Positions 16,481 through 25,820 of a DNA stretch of 64,000 bases are shown one piece after another. The notes below the pieces were generated by a model. The model was not told the origin of the DNA. It saw only the letters and a list, made by a program, of their open reading frames with translations, and made no database searches. Position 1 is the stretch's first letter. Every line of letters starts with the position of its first letter. The stretch is from Desulfobacteraceae bacterium (GTDB lineage Bacteria; Desulfobacterota; Desulfobacteria; Desulfobacterales; JACKCP01): the NCBI GenBank assembly GCA_020633955.1, contig JACKCP010000002.1:1-64000 (forward strand), read 5' to 3'. The translations under genes were made by a program, and so were the position numbers.

Positions 16481-16548
16481 GCACAAATATTACTGACATT
16501 AAATTTTCATAGCACATTAAATCAAAAAAACGCCTTGTTCCAGCTCAA

Positions 16549-18615
16549 TCACTTATTATCAGCTTCATAGCGGTCTCTAAAAAGAGACTCGATTTTTTCC
16601 TTAAGAGAAGACAGATTATAGGGTTTAGAAATAAAGGCACCTTTCATTTCCTCTCCAAGATTTTCCTTTTTATATTGTTCTTCTTCTATATATCCGCTTG
16701 AGAATAAAACAAGAACATTTTTATCTATTTTCTTAAGTTCCCTGCAGGTTTCAAAACCATCAAGGTCAGGCATCAGAATATCCAAAATTACAATATCAAT
16801 TTCTTTTGACTTTTTCTGAAAAATATTTACAGCCTCATATCCTCCGGAAGCAGTTTCAACAACATAACCAATTTCTGTAAGCATTTCACCACAAACATCA
16901 AGTATTGCCTGATCATCATCTGCAACTAAAACCTTTTTGGGTTTGTTTGATGCAGAATCTTTTTTTAGATCCTCCCTGTATTCAGAAGCTGAGGATTTAA
17001 AGGCAGGGAAATATAATTTAAAACTGCTCCCTTTGCCTGGAACACTTGAAACATTAATAAATCCATTGTGATTTTTAATAATTCCAAAAACAGAAGCAAG
17101 TCCAAGACCTGTTCCCCGTCCCTTTTCCTTGGTGGAAAAAAAAGGATCAAATATTCTTTTTAAAATCTCAGGTTCCATTCCACTGCCTGTGTCAGAGACC
17201 TCAATCTCAACATAATCTCCAGGTGAAAGATCATGAATAGATGTCACATCTTCCGTCAGATTCACATTGGCTGTTTTTATAGTAATCTGTCCCCTGCCGT
17301 CCATAGCAGACTTGGCATTAAGATAAAGATTCATAAAAACCTGCTCCAGCTGGGACTGATCTGCTTCTACAGGAAAAAGATTTTCGCTGAAAACTTTTTC
17401 AATGGTTATATTCTTATGGGCCCTTGAAAACATGACAAGAGATGTATCAATAACGCGGTTAATGCTGCACGGACGAGCAATATACTTGCCTCCCCTTGCA
17501 AAACCCAGAAGCTGCCTGACCAGATTTGCTCCGCTTTCTACACATTTTTCAATATTGGCAGCCTTTTGCATTACAACACTGTTTCCTTTTGATGCTGAAG
17601 AAATTAGTGATGCATTACCCTGTATTGCCATAAGCAGATTATTAAAATCATGTGCTATTCCTCCTGCAAGTGTTCCCACAGCCTCAAGCCTTTGTGCCTG
17701 ATTAAGCTTTTCCTCAAGCTTTTTTCTTTCATATTCACTTTTTTTTCTTGCAGTCACATCACGTACAAGTCCTCTGAAACCTACAGGATCACCATCTTCA
17801 TTTTTTATAAGAGAGGCTGAAAGCTCAATCCATTTTTTTTCATTATTCTTTAATATTACTTCATAATCCCTGATTTTCAGGGGAATATTGGTTCTATAAA
17901 TTTCACTGAAAACCCTTAGCATATTTTTAGCTGTCTCAGGAGTGGTATACTGCCTGTTATTTATGCCTTTAAGTTCATTCCTTGAAACTCCTGCAATGCG
18001 GCAGACAGAATCATTAAAAGCCATTAGGTTGCCTTTAAGATCTGTTTCAAAATATCCATCTTCAATATTTTGAAGAATTGCTCTGTATTTTGATTCTCCA
18101 ATCTTAATTTTTAAAAAAGCACTTGTATAATCAGCAGATTTGCCCACAAGTTCAGAGACAGATTTCATAAAAATCAGATCAGGCTCTGAAGACTCGTTCA
18201 TGCAAGCCATAAAACCCTTAAATTCCTGGGAAACAAAGCAGGGGACAAAGCAAATAAGATTAAAAAAATTAATTCCGGCCAGCTTTAAAAAATCATGGCT
18301 AACCTCACCATAACTCTCTTTAATTACGCAATTACCATTAATCAACTGGTCAAAAATAGTCTTAAAGTCACCATCCAGTCCTAACACCTCCGGAAAATAA
18401 GAGCATGAGTTTCTCTTTTTAGAGGAATCCCAGAAGAATTCAGCATTCTCATATGAATTTCCATTTTTCAAGGCAATGAAATAATACAACCTGTCAACAT
18501 TACTTTGTTTTTTTATTATTTTCATACCAGTTTCAAAAGAATCTTTTGTTCCTTCGAGAAAGATACGGCTTAACTCATATTTCTTTTCAAGAAAAGAATG
18601 CATAGTTTTTTCCAC
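16549..18615 (-). CDS. hybrid sensor histidine kinase (GAF-PAS-HisKA-HATPase-receiver)
   Basis: 688 aa, apparently cytoplasmic with no convincing membrane segment. A GAF-like N terminus (about 1-170), PAS (about 173-292), coiled linker, HisKA with phospho-acceptor His322 in GGIAHDFNNLL, HATPase with NLYLNAKSA (N box) and DTGSGM (475-480), and a C-terminal receiver (561-680) with DDD and phospho-acceptor Asp612. The GGIAHDFNNLL form is typical of deltaproteobacterial hybrid kinases. The start is GTG 18615 or ATG 18603; neither has a strong ribosome site. No cognate regulator is adjacent, so the signal and target are unknown. Confidence 0.9.
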   Translation of the reverse strand: MEKTMHSFLEKKYELSRIFLEGTKDSFETGMKIIKKQSNVDRLYYFIALKNGNSYENAEFFWDSSKKRNSCSYFPEVLGLDGDFKTIFDQLINGNCVIKESYGEVSHDFLKLAGINFFNLICFVPCFVSQEFKGFMACMNESSEPDLIFMKSVSELVGKSADYTSAFLKIKIGESKYRAILQNIEDGYFETDLKGNLMAFNDSVCRIAGVSRNELKGINNRQYTTPETAKNMLRVFSEIYRTNIPLKIRDYEVILKNNEKKWIELSASLIKNEDGDPVGFRGLVRDVTARKKSEYERKKLEEKLNQAQRLEAVGTLAGGIAHDFNNLLMAIQGNASLISSASKGNSVVMQKAANIEKCVESGANLVRQLLGFARGGKYIARPCSINRVIDTSLVMFSRAHKNITIEKVFSENLFPVEADQSQLEQVFMNLYLNAKSAMDGRGQITIKTANVNLTEDVTSIHDLSPGDYVEIEVSDTGSGMEPEILKRIFDPFFSTKEKGRGTGLGLASVFGIIKNHNGFINVSSVPGKGSSFKLYFPAFKSSASEYREDLKKDSASNKPKKVLVADDDQAILDVCGEMLTEIGYVVETASGGYEAVNIFQKKSKEIDIVILDILMPDLDGFETCRELKKIDKNVLVLFSSGYIEEEQYKKENLGEEMKGAFISKPYNLSSLKEKIESLFRDRYEADNK

Positions 18616-18673
18616 AATCCATTAAAAATAAAACCAAAAGTTGACATGCTGAAAAAAACAGCAAAAAACGATA

Positions 18674-18780
18674 ACTGTCCTTTTTGCCAATTTCGGCCTC
18701 AGATTCAAAATTTAATCTTCTTAATAATTCAAGTATCATAAGGAATAAATTTTCATCTTACTAAAATAAACTGAAAAATT
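18674..18780 (+). repeat. dispersed repeat, diverged copy C
   Basis: CTGTCCTTTTTGCCAATTTC then GGCCTCAGATTCAAAATTTAATC parallels 19115-19170 of copy A. AAATTTTCATCTT and AAACTGAAAAATT continue the alignment with gaps. Confidence 0.45.
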
Positions 18781-19104
18781 CCAGGTATCAGCCTATCACT
18801 ATGTAAAGCAGCAGATTTTGAGTGGTCATCATACCTTAATATATGGTTAAATCAACAGATTTATAATAAAGATATATCCTTAAAAAAGTAAGGCCTTAAC
18901 CAGAAAAAGACACAATTCTTTTAAGCCAGCTTAAAACAGTTTATCATTATAGTTTTAAACACTAAATTTTGGGGCAGCTATTCAGATAAAAACCTAGAAA
19001 AACCAAAGTATCCTGAAGGACGCTTTAGTTATTCTGCCCTCCTTTTCAGGACATAGTTTCTTTACCTCCTGCTTTAGAGCTAAAGCAAGAATGATATTTA
19101 TTTG

Positions 19105-19250
19105 CAGAACTAAAACGGCCTTTTTTGTCCATTTCGGCGTCATATTCAAATTTTAATCCTCAGAATACTCCATATGTATTCCTGCGGTTAAATTTTTCAC
19201 CTTCCTTGAACTGAAAAAAAAATTCTCGTTTTCTGTCAATCACTATTTAG
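19105..19250 (+). repeat. dispersed palindromic repeat, copy A (most complete)
   Basis: About 145 nt. The left element has GCCTTTTTTGTCCATTTCGG. The centre forms an imperfect 20-bp inverted repeat (AATTTTAATCCTCAGAATAC / GTATTCCTGCGGTTAAATTT around TCCATAT). The right core CTGAAAAAAAAATTCTCG then TTTTCTGTCAATCACT is shared with copies at 8231 and 13915. Confidence 0.6.
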
Positions 19251-19429
19251 AAAAAATCAAAAAAGTTTAAAGTACAATCAGAACATTACAGGTTTATAAA
19301 AACTAATTTTTATCCTTATATAGCTGAACTTAAAGGGGTTTAAAATCCACACCACTTTATTCCACCACCATTTAAAATAAAAATAGCCAAAAAAAACAAA
19401 ATGTTTTTAAATTTTCCCCTTGAACTTTG

Positions 19430-19446
19430 TTTACATTATATGTAAA
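19430..19446. promoter_or_regulatory. 17-bp palindrome upstream of mraZ
   Basis: TTTACAT-TAT-ATGTAAA, a perfect 7-3-7 inverted repeat about 45 nt before the mraZ ATG. It lies between a TTGAAC (19420-19425) and a TAAATT (19443-19448) that could be -35 and -10, so a repressor bound there would block the promoter. The protein is unknown. The usual MraZ TGGG direct repeats are not seen. Confidence 0.45.
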
Positions 19447-19489
19447 TTTGTGTCCTAAAAGGAAAATTTAGGAAGAAAAAGGAATTTTT

Positions 19490-19936
19490 ATGTTCCGGGG
19501 GAGTTCGTCGCACAAGCTCGATCAAAAAGGCAGGCTAAGCATCCCTTCAAGATTCAAAAAAGACATTGAATCTGAAGAAACACCTATCCTTTTTCTCACC
19601 CGGATGGACAATTGCATAAGAGCATATCCTGAGTCAAGATGGATGGAAATTGAAGAAACTTTTAGAAATCTCAAAACCACTACCGAAAAAATGCGGAGGT
19701 TCTTCAGAACATTTATTGGCAGTGTTGCAGAATGCGAACTTGACAAACAATCCAGAATCATAATCCCTCAAAATTTAAGGGATTATGCCAAGCTCCAAAA
19801 AGATGTGGTTCTTGTAGGCGTACTGGAGCATTTTGAAATCTGGTCAGAAGAAAACTGGCAAAAGGAAAATGAAATACTTGAACAGGATCTTTTACTTGAA
19901 GACTTTCAGGAAGAGATCGCCCAACTTGGATTGTAA
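19490..19936 (+). CDS. mraZ: transcriptional regulator MraZ
   Basis: Ring-forming AbrB-fold DNA-binding protein that controls the division/cell-wall cluster in other bacteria. 148 aa. Two MraZ half-repeats: LDQKGRLSIP at 10-19 and LDKQSRIIIP at 84-93. AAGGA lies 6 nt before the ATG. First gene of the cluster, 2 nt before rsmH, which is the canonical order. Confidence 0.95.
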   Translation: MFRGSSSHKLDQKGRLSIPSRFKKDIESEETPILFLTRMDNCIRAYPESRWMEIEETFRNLKTTTEKMRRFFRTFIGSVAECELDKQSRIIIPQNLRDYAKLQKDVVLVGVLEHFEIWSEENWQKENEILEQDLLLEDFQEEIAQLGL

Positions 19937-19938
19937 TA

Positions 19939-20877
19939 ATGGAATATTTTCACAACTCTGTTATGGCAGATGAAGTAACTGAGTATTTAAACATAAATTC
20001 TAACGGCTTTTATGTTGACTGCACCCTTGGAGGAGGAGGCCACTCCAGACTAATACTTGAGCAAAACGGTCCTGATGGGAAACTTCTTGCTCTGGACAGG
20101 GATCAGGTGGCAATAGATAATGCAAAAACATCTCTTTCGAGATTTAAAGAAAGGCTGATTCTGAAAAAGGCAAATTTTTCATCCCTTAAAACAGTCATGA
20201 AAGAAATTGGATTTGAAAAAGCAGACGGAATTCTTGCCGATATAGGAGTCTCTTCACACCACCTTGACATGGCTGAAAGGGGATTCAGTTTTTTAAAGGA
20301 AGGGCCTCTTGATATGAGAATGGACCAGCATTCAGAAAAAACTGCATACGATATTGTAAATTCATACTCATCAGAGGAGCTTTTTATAATATTCAAAAAA
20401 TATGGAGAAGAAAAATTTGCATCAAGAATTGCAAACAGAATTGAGCAGAAAAGAAAGATCTGTTCAATAAAAACAACAGCAGAACTTGCAGATATAATTA
20501 AAAATGCAATACCTGAAAAATTTTCAAGAAAATCAAAAATTCATCCCGCTACAAAATGTTTTATGGCGATACGGATTGAAGTAAATGATGAACTTGGACA
20601 CCTTGAAAAATTTCTTGAAGATGCTCCTGATCTTTTAAAACCAAAGGCAAGACTTTGCATTCTGACCTTCCATTCGCTGGAAGACAGAATAGTAAAAAAT
20701 AAATTTAAGGAACTTGAAAATCCATGCACATGTCCGCCTGACTTTCCAGTCTGCATGTGCCAAAAAAAAAAGGAAGTCAGATTAGTAACAAGAAAACCGC
20801 TTGTCCCTGGTGAAAGTGAAATAAACATTAATCCAAGGGCAAGAAGTACAAAAATGAGGGTTCTGGAAAAATTATGA
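19939..20877 (+). CDS. rsmH: 16S rRNA (cytosine1402-N4)-methyltransferase
   Basis: Methylates N4 of C1402 in 16S rRNA. 312 aa, normal. Seen: HNSVMADEV at the N terminus, SAM motif DCTLGGGGHS (27-36), ADIGVSSHHLD, ERGFSF, and FHSLEDRIVK near the C terminus. The C-terminal portion holds a Cys cluster CTCPPDFPVCMC. It overlaps ftsL by 4 nt. Confidence 0.95.
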   Translation: MEYFHNSVMADEVTEYLNINSNGFYVDCTLGGGGHSRLILEQNGPDGKLLALDRDQVAIDNAKTSLSRFKERLILKKANFSSLKTVMKEIGFEKADGILADIGVSSHHLDMAERGFSFLKEGPLDMRMDQHSEKTAYDIVNSYSSEELFIIFKKYGEEKFASRIANRIEQKRKICSIKTTAELADIIKNAIPEKFSRKSKIHPATKCFMAIRIEVNDELGHLEKFLEDAPDLLKPKARLCILTFHSLEDRIVKNKFKELENPCTCPPDFPVCMCQKKKEVRLVTRKPLVPGESEININPRARSTKMRVLEKL

Positions 20878-21140
20878 CAGAAACAAAACCTTTATACATT
20901 TTTTTACTTCTTGGAATATTAATGTTTAATCTATTTTTTCATGTATGGTCTTCCGGAAGCTTTAAAACGCTTTCTTTTGAAATAACAAAGACCAATGAAA
21001 AAAAAACAGAGCTTTTAGAACAAAAAAGACTTCTTGAGGCAGAGCTTGCAAGTCTTAAATCACCGGGAAGGATTGAAAGGCTTGGGGAAATACTTGAATT
21101 TAATCCGCCAGTGGCATCACAGATTGAGCTGATAAAATGA
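20874..21140 (+). CDS. ftsL: cell division protein FtsL
   Basis: 88 aa bitopic protein: short cytoplasmic N terminus, one membrane helix at about 7-28, then a Leu/Glu-rich coiled coil (about 33-65) in the periplasm. FtsL pairs with FtsB and FtsQ and activates FtsW-FtsI. Sequence similarity alone is weak in this family; the position between rsmH and ftsI, with 4-nt overlaps on both sides, decides the call. Confidence 0.85.
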   Translation: MTETKPLYIFLLLGILMFNLFFHVWSSGSFKTLSFEITKTNEKKTELLEQKRLLEAELASLKSPGRIERLGEILEFNPPVASQIELIK

Positions 21141-22885
21141 GAAAAAAAGAAAAAACCAGTAAAACCAATTGTGTTATAAGGGTAAGAGTAATCAAATACT
21201 TTTTTTACATTTGCCTTCTTTTGATAATGGGAAGAGCATTTATCATCCAGAACTTTTCCTGTCCAGCTCTGAAACAGATAACCCTGAATACTTATTCCAA
21301 AGAAATCAGCATAAAAGAAAAAAGGGGCACTATTTTTGACAGAAACAGGGAGGTACTGGCTATCAGCGTTGATGCATGGGATGTTGCTGTCCGCCCTGAT
21401 CTTGCAAATGATTTCAAAAACTACAGGTTGATTTCTGAGATTACGGGGCTGAAAGAGTCTGAAGTAAGAAAAAAAATGCAATCAAACTCAAACTTTGTGT
21501 ATCTTAAAAGACAGGCATCAAAAGAAGAAGTTGAAAAACTTTGCCGCCTTGAAAAAGACAATAATATTGACACACGATTTTTTGAAATACTAAAGACCAA
21601 CAAAAGAGTTTATCCTAACAAGACACTTGGTGCTCCAGTAATCGGATTTACCAACAGAAACAACCAGAGAACAGGGATAGAATACCAATACAATCAGCTC
21701 CTTGAAGGAAGCAATACTCAGATACCAATTATTTCTGCAGGAAAAGGTCACTGGTACAAGGACCCTGACTATGAGGGTAAAACACGGCCGGGAAAAAACA
21801 TTCACCTGACAATAGACAAAAATATTCAGTATATTGCAGAAAAAGCACTTGAAAGCTCAGTTAACAAATTCAAGGCTCTTGACGGGAAAGCAGTGGTGAT
21901 TGACCCAAACACCGGAGAAATTCTTGCAATGGCTCAATATCCATTTTTTAACCCAAATGTTTACTGGGAATCATCTCCACAGTCATGGAACAACAGAAAT
22001 GCACTTGATGCCTTTGAACCTGGATCAATACTAAAGGTTTTTCTAGCAGCCGGTGCAATAGAAAAAAACTACTGTAACAAAAACTCAATTTTTTACTGTC
22101 AGAACGGTTCCTATCAGATCGGACCTGTTACAATACGTGATACCAAACCCCACAAATGGCTTCAGGTAACAGACATAATAAAATATTCAAGTAATATCGG
22201 TGCTGCAAAAATTGCTGAAGTTGTAGGCAAAAAACCTTTTTATGGAATTCTAAAAGATTTTGGATTCGGTGAAAAAACAGGGCTGGACGTCCCTGTAGAA
22301 ACAACAGGAATTCTTCGTCCTCCAGAATCATGGACTAAGGTTGACACCAGCAATATTGCATTTGGACAAGGCATGGCCGCCTCAACAATTCAACTTGCAA
22401 GTGCTGTTTCTGTCATTGCAAACAAAGGGTTTCTGATTAAGCCATATATTGTAAAAAAAATAACAGACCAAACCGGGTCTGAATTTTTTCCAAACTCAAA
22501 TAAAGTCAAAAAAAGGATTATTTCAGAAAAAACGGCCTCTATTATTACCAGCATGATGGAAAAAACAATTACCGAAGGTACTGGAACAAATGCCGCACCT
22601 GTCGGCTACTCAGCAGCAGGAAAAACTGGTACTTCACAAAAGCTTGAACCAAACGGCAAATATTCCAGAAAAAAATATATATCAACCTTTTTTGGCTTTG
22701 CTCCTGTTAAAGATCCGAAAATAGCAGTTGTTATTGCAATTAATGAACCAAAGGAGGACTACTATGGAGGAGTTGTGGCAGCTCCAGTTTTCAAGGAAAT
22801 CACCACAAAAACTCTTTCATATCTCAATATCCTGCCCGAAGGTATCACCATAGCATTGCGAGGGACACCAGATGAAGGCAGATAA
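21137..22885 (+). CDS. ftsI: division-specific peptidoglycan transpeptidase (PBP3-type)
   Basis: Class B penicillin-binding protein that cross-links septal murein with FtsW. 582 aa. Membrane anchor at about 19-38, pedestal domain with RGTIFDRN, then transpeptidase motifs Ser297 in SILK, SSN (351-353) and KTGT (Lys496). No PASTA repeats, unlike the SpoVD forms. It overlaps murE by 14 nt. Confidence 0.94.
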   Translation: MRKKEKTSKTNCVIRVRVIKYFFYICLLLIMGRAFIIQNFSCPALKQITLNTYSKEISIKEKRGTIFDRNREVLAISVDAWDVAVRPDLANDFKNYRLISEITGLKESEVRKKMQSNSNFVYLKRQASKEEVEKLCRLEKDNNIDTRFFEILKTNKRVYPNKTLGAPVIGFTNRNNQRTGIEYQYNQLLEGSNTQIPIISAGKGHWYKDPDYEGKTRPGKNIHLTIDKNIQYIAEKALESSVNKFKALDGKAVVIDPNTGEILAMAQYPFFNPNVYWESSPQSWNNRNALDAFEPGSILKVFLAAGAIEKNYCNKNSIFYCQNGSYQIGPVTIRDTKPHKWLQVTDIIKYSSNIGAAKIAEVVGKKPFYGILKDFGFGEKTGLDVPVETTGILRPPESWTKVDTSNIAFGQGMAASTIQLASAVSVIANKGFLIKPYIVKKITDQTGSEFFPNSNKVKKRIISEKTASIITSMMEKTITEGTGTNAAPVGYSAAGKTGTSQKLEPNGKYSRKKYISTFFGFAPVKDPKIAVVIAINEPKEDYYGGVVAAPVFKEITTKTLSYLNILPEGITIALRGTPDEGR

Positions 22886-24413
22886 GATCACAAGTTCCAG
22901 ACCTCCATTTGAATTCATTGAAATGCCAGCTGATTTTCCTGATTTCAATGGAGTTTCATATGACTCAAGGATGGTTATACCTGGTGAACTTTTCATAGCT
23001 GTAAAAGGTTTTTCAACAGACGGGCATGACTATGTTCTTGATGCCGAAAAAAAAGGTGCAATTGCAATAGTCTGTGAAACAAAAAACAGTCAGGTTAAAA
23101 TTCCCCAGATCATTGTATCCGATTCAAGAAGAGCTCTTTCTTTTTTTTCAGCTTTATTTTACGGCTTCCCATCTGAAAATATGAATATTATTGGTGTTAC
23201 AGGTACAAACGGTAAAACAACAACATGCTCAATTATTGCAGAAATTCTTTCTAAGCACGGAAGAAAAGCCGGAATTATTGGAACAATAAAAGTTGCATAT
23301 CCTTTGAAGAATAATACCTGGTATGAAAAAGAAAGCTCTAACACCACTCCTGAATCAGCAGACCTTCAAAAAATAATTAATGAAATGAGGAATAATAATG
23401 TCACTGACATTGTAATGGAAGTATCATCCCACGCCATAGCACTTGGAAGAGTGGACGATATTTCATTCAATACTCTTGTTTACACAAATCTAACCCAGGA
23501 TCATCTGGATTTTCATAAAACAATGGAGGAATATGCAAAGGTTAAATCAGACTTTATAAAAAACAAGGCAGCTGATAAAAATCCTCCTTTCATATCCATT
23601 AATATTGATGATCCAGTTGGACTATCAATCAGAGACTTTCTAAAAAAAAGTAATTTTAAAAAAATAATCGATTATTCAACTGAAAATGATGCAAGTTTAA
23701 AGGCCTCTGATTTAAAAACAGGACTTGAGGGCAGCAGCGGAATAATTGGTTTTAACAATCAAAGTCATTTTTTTCAGTCCCCTCTTTCAGGAAGACACAA
23801 CATTCAAAATATTTTAGGGGCACTGGGTGCATGCACAGCTTCAGGAATAAGCATTGATGAATGTGTAAAGCTGCTTAAAGATTTAATGCCTGTCAGAGGC
23901 AGGCTTGAACAGGTCAGAAATGATAAGCGTCCCTATATTTTTATTGATTATGCACATACGCCTGATGCACTTGAAAATGTTTTAAAATCACTTCGTCCCC
24001 TGTGCGAAAACCGACTTATCTGTGTCTTTGGCTGCGGGGGAGACAGAGACAGAAAAAAACGTCCACTAATGGCAGAAGTTTCAGCGAAAAATGCTGATAT
24101 ATCAATAATAACCTCAGACAACCCAAGAACAGAAAATGAAGAGGCAATTATTCTTGATATTGAAAACGGGCTGAAAACTATTATACCGGACAAGAACTTT
24201 GAAGCAATATCAGATAATGAAAAAAACTTTTATTTCATAGAAAAAAACAGAAAAAAAGCCATTGAAAAGGCTCTTTTAATTTCAAATCCAAAAGACTGCA
24301 TTCTGATTGCAGGAAAAGGCCATGAAACATATCAGATTATTGGAACAAAAAAGTACCATTTTGATGATAGAGAAGCAGTCCTTGAAAATATAAGGGAAAT
24401 TTATGGAAACTAG
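22872..24413 (+). CDS. murE: UDP-MurNAc-L-Ala-D-Glu:meso-diaminopimelate ligase
   Basis: Adds meso-DAP to the murein precursor. 513 aa. N-terminal YDSRMVIPGELF, ATP loop GTNGKTTT at 111-118, and DNPR at 416-419, the DAP-specific motif (Lys enzymes differ here). This indicates DAP-type peptidoglycan. GAGGG lies about 8 nt before the ATG. It overlaps murF by 11 nt. Confidence 0.95.
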   Translation: MKADKITSSRPPFEFIEMPADFPDFNGVSYDSRMVIPGELFIAVKGFSTDGHDYVLDAEKKGAIAIVCETKNSQVKIPQIIVSDSRRALSFFSALFYGFPSENMNIIGVTGTNGKTTTCSIIAEILSKHGRKAGIIGTIKVAYPLKNNTWYEKESSNTTPESADLQKIINEMRNNNVTDIVMEVSSHAIALGRVDDISFNTLVYTNLTQDHLDFHKTMEEYAKVKSDFIKNKAADKNPPFISINIDDPVGLSIRDFLKKSNFKKIIDYSTENDASLKASDLKTGLEGSSGIIGFNNQSHFFQSPLSGRHNIQNILGALGACTASGISIDECVKLLKDLMPVRGRLEQVRNDKRPYIFIDYAHTPDALENVLKSLRPLCENRLICVFGCGGDRDRKKRPLMAEVSAKNADISIITSDNPRTENEEAIILDIENGLKTIIPDKNFEAISDNEKNFYFIEKNRKKAIEKALLISNPKDCILIAGKGHETYQIIGTKKYHFDDREAVLENIREIYGN

Positions 24414-25818
24414 GGATTTTATAATAACAGATATTGATACCCTTGCAACTGCCTGCCAGGGAACCATCCTCAAAAAAGGAACTCTGCCCTTTTCCGGAAA
24501 AATTTCAACCGACTCAAGAAATTTAAGCAAAGACTCTTTTTTTATTGCTCTGAAAGGAGAAAATTTTGACGGTCACGACTTTATTCAGGATGCTCTTCAA
24601 AAGAAGATTTCAGGCATAATAACTGAAAAAAATTATGAACACCTTTTAAAAGATTTTAACTCATCTACATTTATTAAAGTTAATAACTGTGTTGAGGCAC
24701 TGGGTAAAATTGCAAATTATAAAAGAAAAAAAGCAGGAATAAAAATTTTTGGAGTAACAGGCTCTGTTGGAAAAACATCTACAAGAGAGATTCTTAAATC
24801 TATTTTAAGTACCAAATTCAAGGTTCATGGTCCTTTAAAAAACTTCAACAATCATATTGGAGTCCCAATAACAATTCTTGAAATTGAAAAGCAGCATGAC
24901 TCAGCAGTTATTGAAATGGGAATGAGCCGTAAAGGTGAGATTGAATATCTCTCAAAAATTGCTGTTCCAGACTTTGCAATAATAACAAAACTTGCACCTG
25001 CACACATTGAATTTTTTGAAAATATTGAAGAGATTGCACAGGAAAAAGCTTCCATCACAAAGGGAATGAAAAAAGATTCATTTATTATTATCAATGAAGA
25101 AGATCATATCCTTGAGAAATACATTCAAGGCATGAATATATTAAAATTTGGCTTCAGTAAAGATTCAGATCTTTTTATAACAAATATGAAACTTGATAAT
25201 TCATATACAACGGCAGAGTTCAACATAAACACTCCATTTTTAAAGGAAAAATTTAAAGTAAGGATCAACATTCCCGGGGCAACAATGATAAAAAATGCAG
25301 CGGGAGCAGCTCTTTGTTCGGCCGTTTATGGAATAAACCCGGCTGAAATTGCAAGAGGTATCTCAGACTACAATGGAACTGGTGGAAGGTTTTTTACAAT
25401 ACACGACCAGGAGAAAAACATTTTTATTATTGATGACACCTATAATGCAAACCCGGAATCTCTAAAAGCCTCTGCAAAAGACTTTGCGCTGATAAAAAAA
25501 GACAGCCGAGGCTTTGCAGTTATAGGCGACATGCTTGAACTTGGCAAAAATGCATGCCATTACCACGTTAAGTCTGGAGAGTTGCTTGGAGATCTAGGCC
25601 TCGAAGGGATTTTTGCCTGCGGAGATTTTGCAGATAAAATCATTGAAGGAGCAAAAAATACTGCAGGTGAAAAAACAATTCTTTACAAGGGAGGCCATAA
25701 ACAGATATCAGATGAGCTTTTGAAAATCTTACGCCCGGGTGATTATATTCTTGTAAAAGGCTCAAGGGGTTCAAAAATGGAAACAGTTATTAAAAATCTG
25801 ACAAACAAAACGGAGTAA
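24403..25818 (+). CDS. murF: UDP-MurNAc-tripeptide:D-Ala-D-Ala ligase
   Basis: Completes the UDP-MurNAc-pentapeptide. 471 aa. STDSRNLSKDSFFIAL at the N terminus, ATP loop GVTGSVGKTS at 117-126 (a GSVGKTS variant of the common GSNGKTT), FNNHIGVP, and DDTYNANPES in the C-terminal domain. AAGGGA precedes the ATG. mraY follows after 2 nt. Confidence 0.94.
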   Translation: METRDFIITDIDTLATACQGTILKKGTLPFSGKISTDSRNLSKDSFFIALKGENFDGHDFIQDALQKKISGIITEKNYEHLLKDFNSSTFIKVNNCVEALGKIANYKRKKAGIKIFGVTGSVGKTSTREILKSILSTKFKVHGPLKNFNNHIGVPITILEIEKQHDSAVIEMGMSRKGEIEYLSKIAVPDFAIITKLAPAHIEFFENIEEIAQEKASITKGMKKDSFIIINEEDHILEKYIQGMNILKFGFSKDSDLFITNMKLDNSYTTAEFNINTPFLKEKFKVRINIPGATMIKNAAGAALCSAVYGINPAEIARGISDYNGTGGRFFTIHDQEKNIFIIDDTYNANPESLKASAKDFALIKKDSRGFAVIGDMLELGKNACHYHVKSGELLGDLGLEGIFACGDFADKIIEGAKNTAGEKTILYKGGHKQISDELLKILRPGDYILVKGSRGSKMETVIKNLTNKTE

Positions 25819-25820
25819 AT

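Larger units (their letters stand above)
18616..19489. other. 874-bp intergenic region between the kinase and the division cluster
   Basis: No credible gene. It holds two copies of the dispersed repeat (18674-18780, 19105-19250), a perfect 8-bp inverted repeat with 2-nt centre at 19070-19087 (TGCTTTAG / CTAAAGCA), a TCCTGAAGGA / TCCTTTTCAGGA-type hairpin near 19011-19052, and the mraZ promoter region. Divergent promoters for the kinase and mraZ are expected. Confidence 0.6.

Noticed and set aside
16377..16548. ZTP or purine riboswitch upstream of split purH
   Set aside because: The G/C-rich conserved blocks of the ZTP motif are absent; the interval is AT-rich and contains a repeat fragment instead.
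13757..19489. CRISPR array, because of repeated intergenic motifs
   Set aside because: Copies are few, far apart, diverged and in both orientations; there is no regular repeat-spacer spacing and no cas gene.
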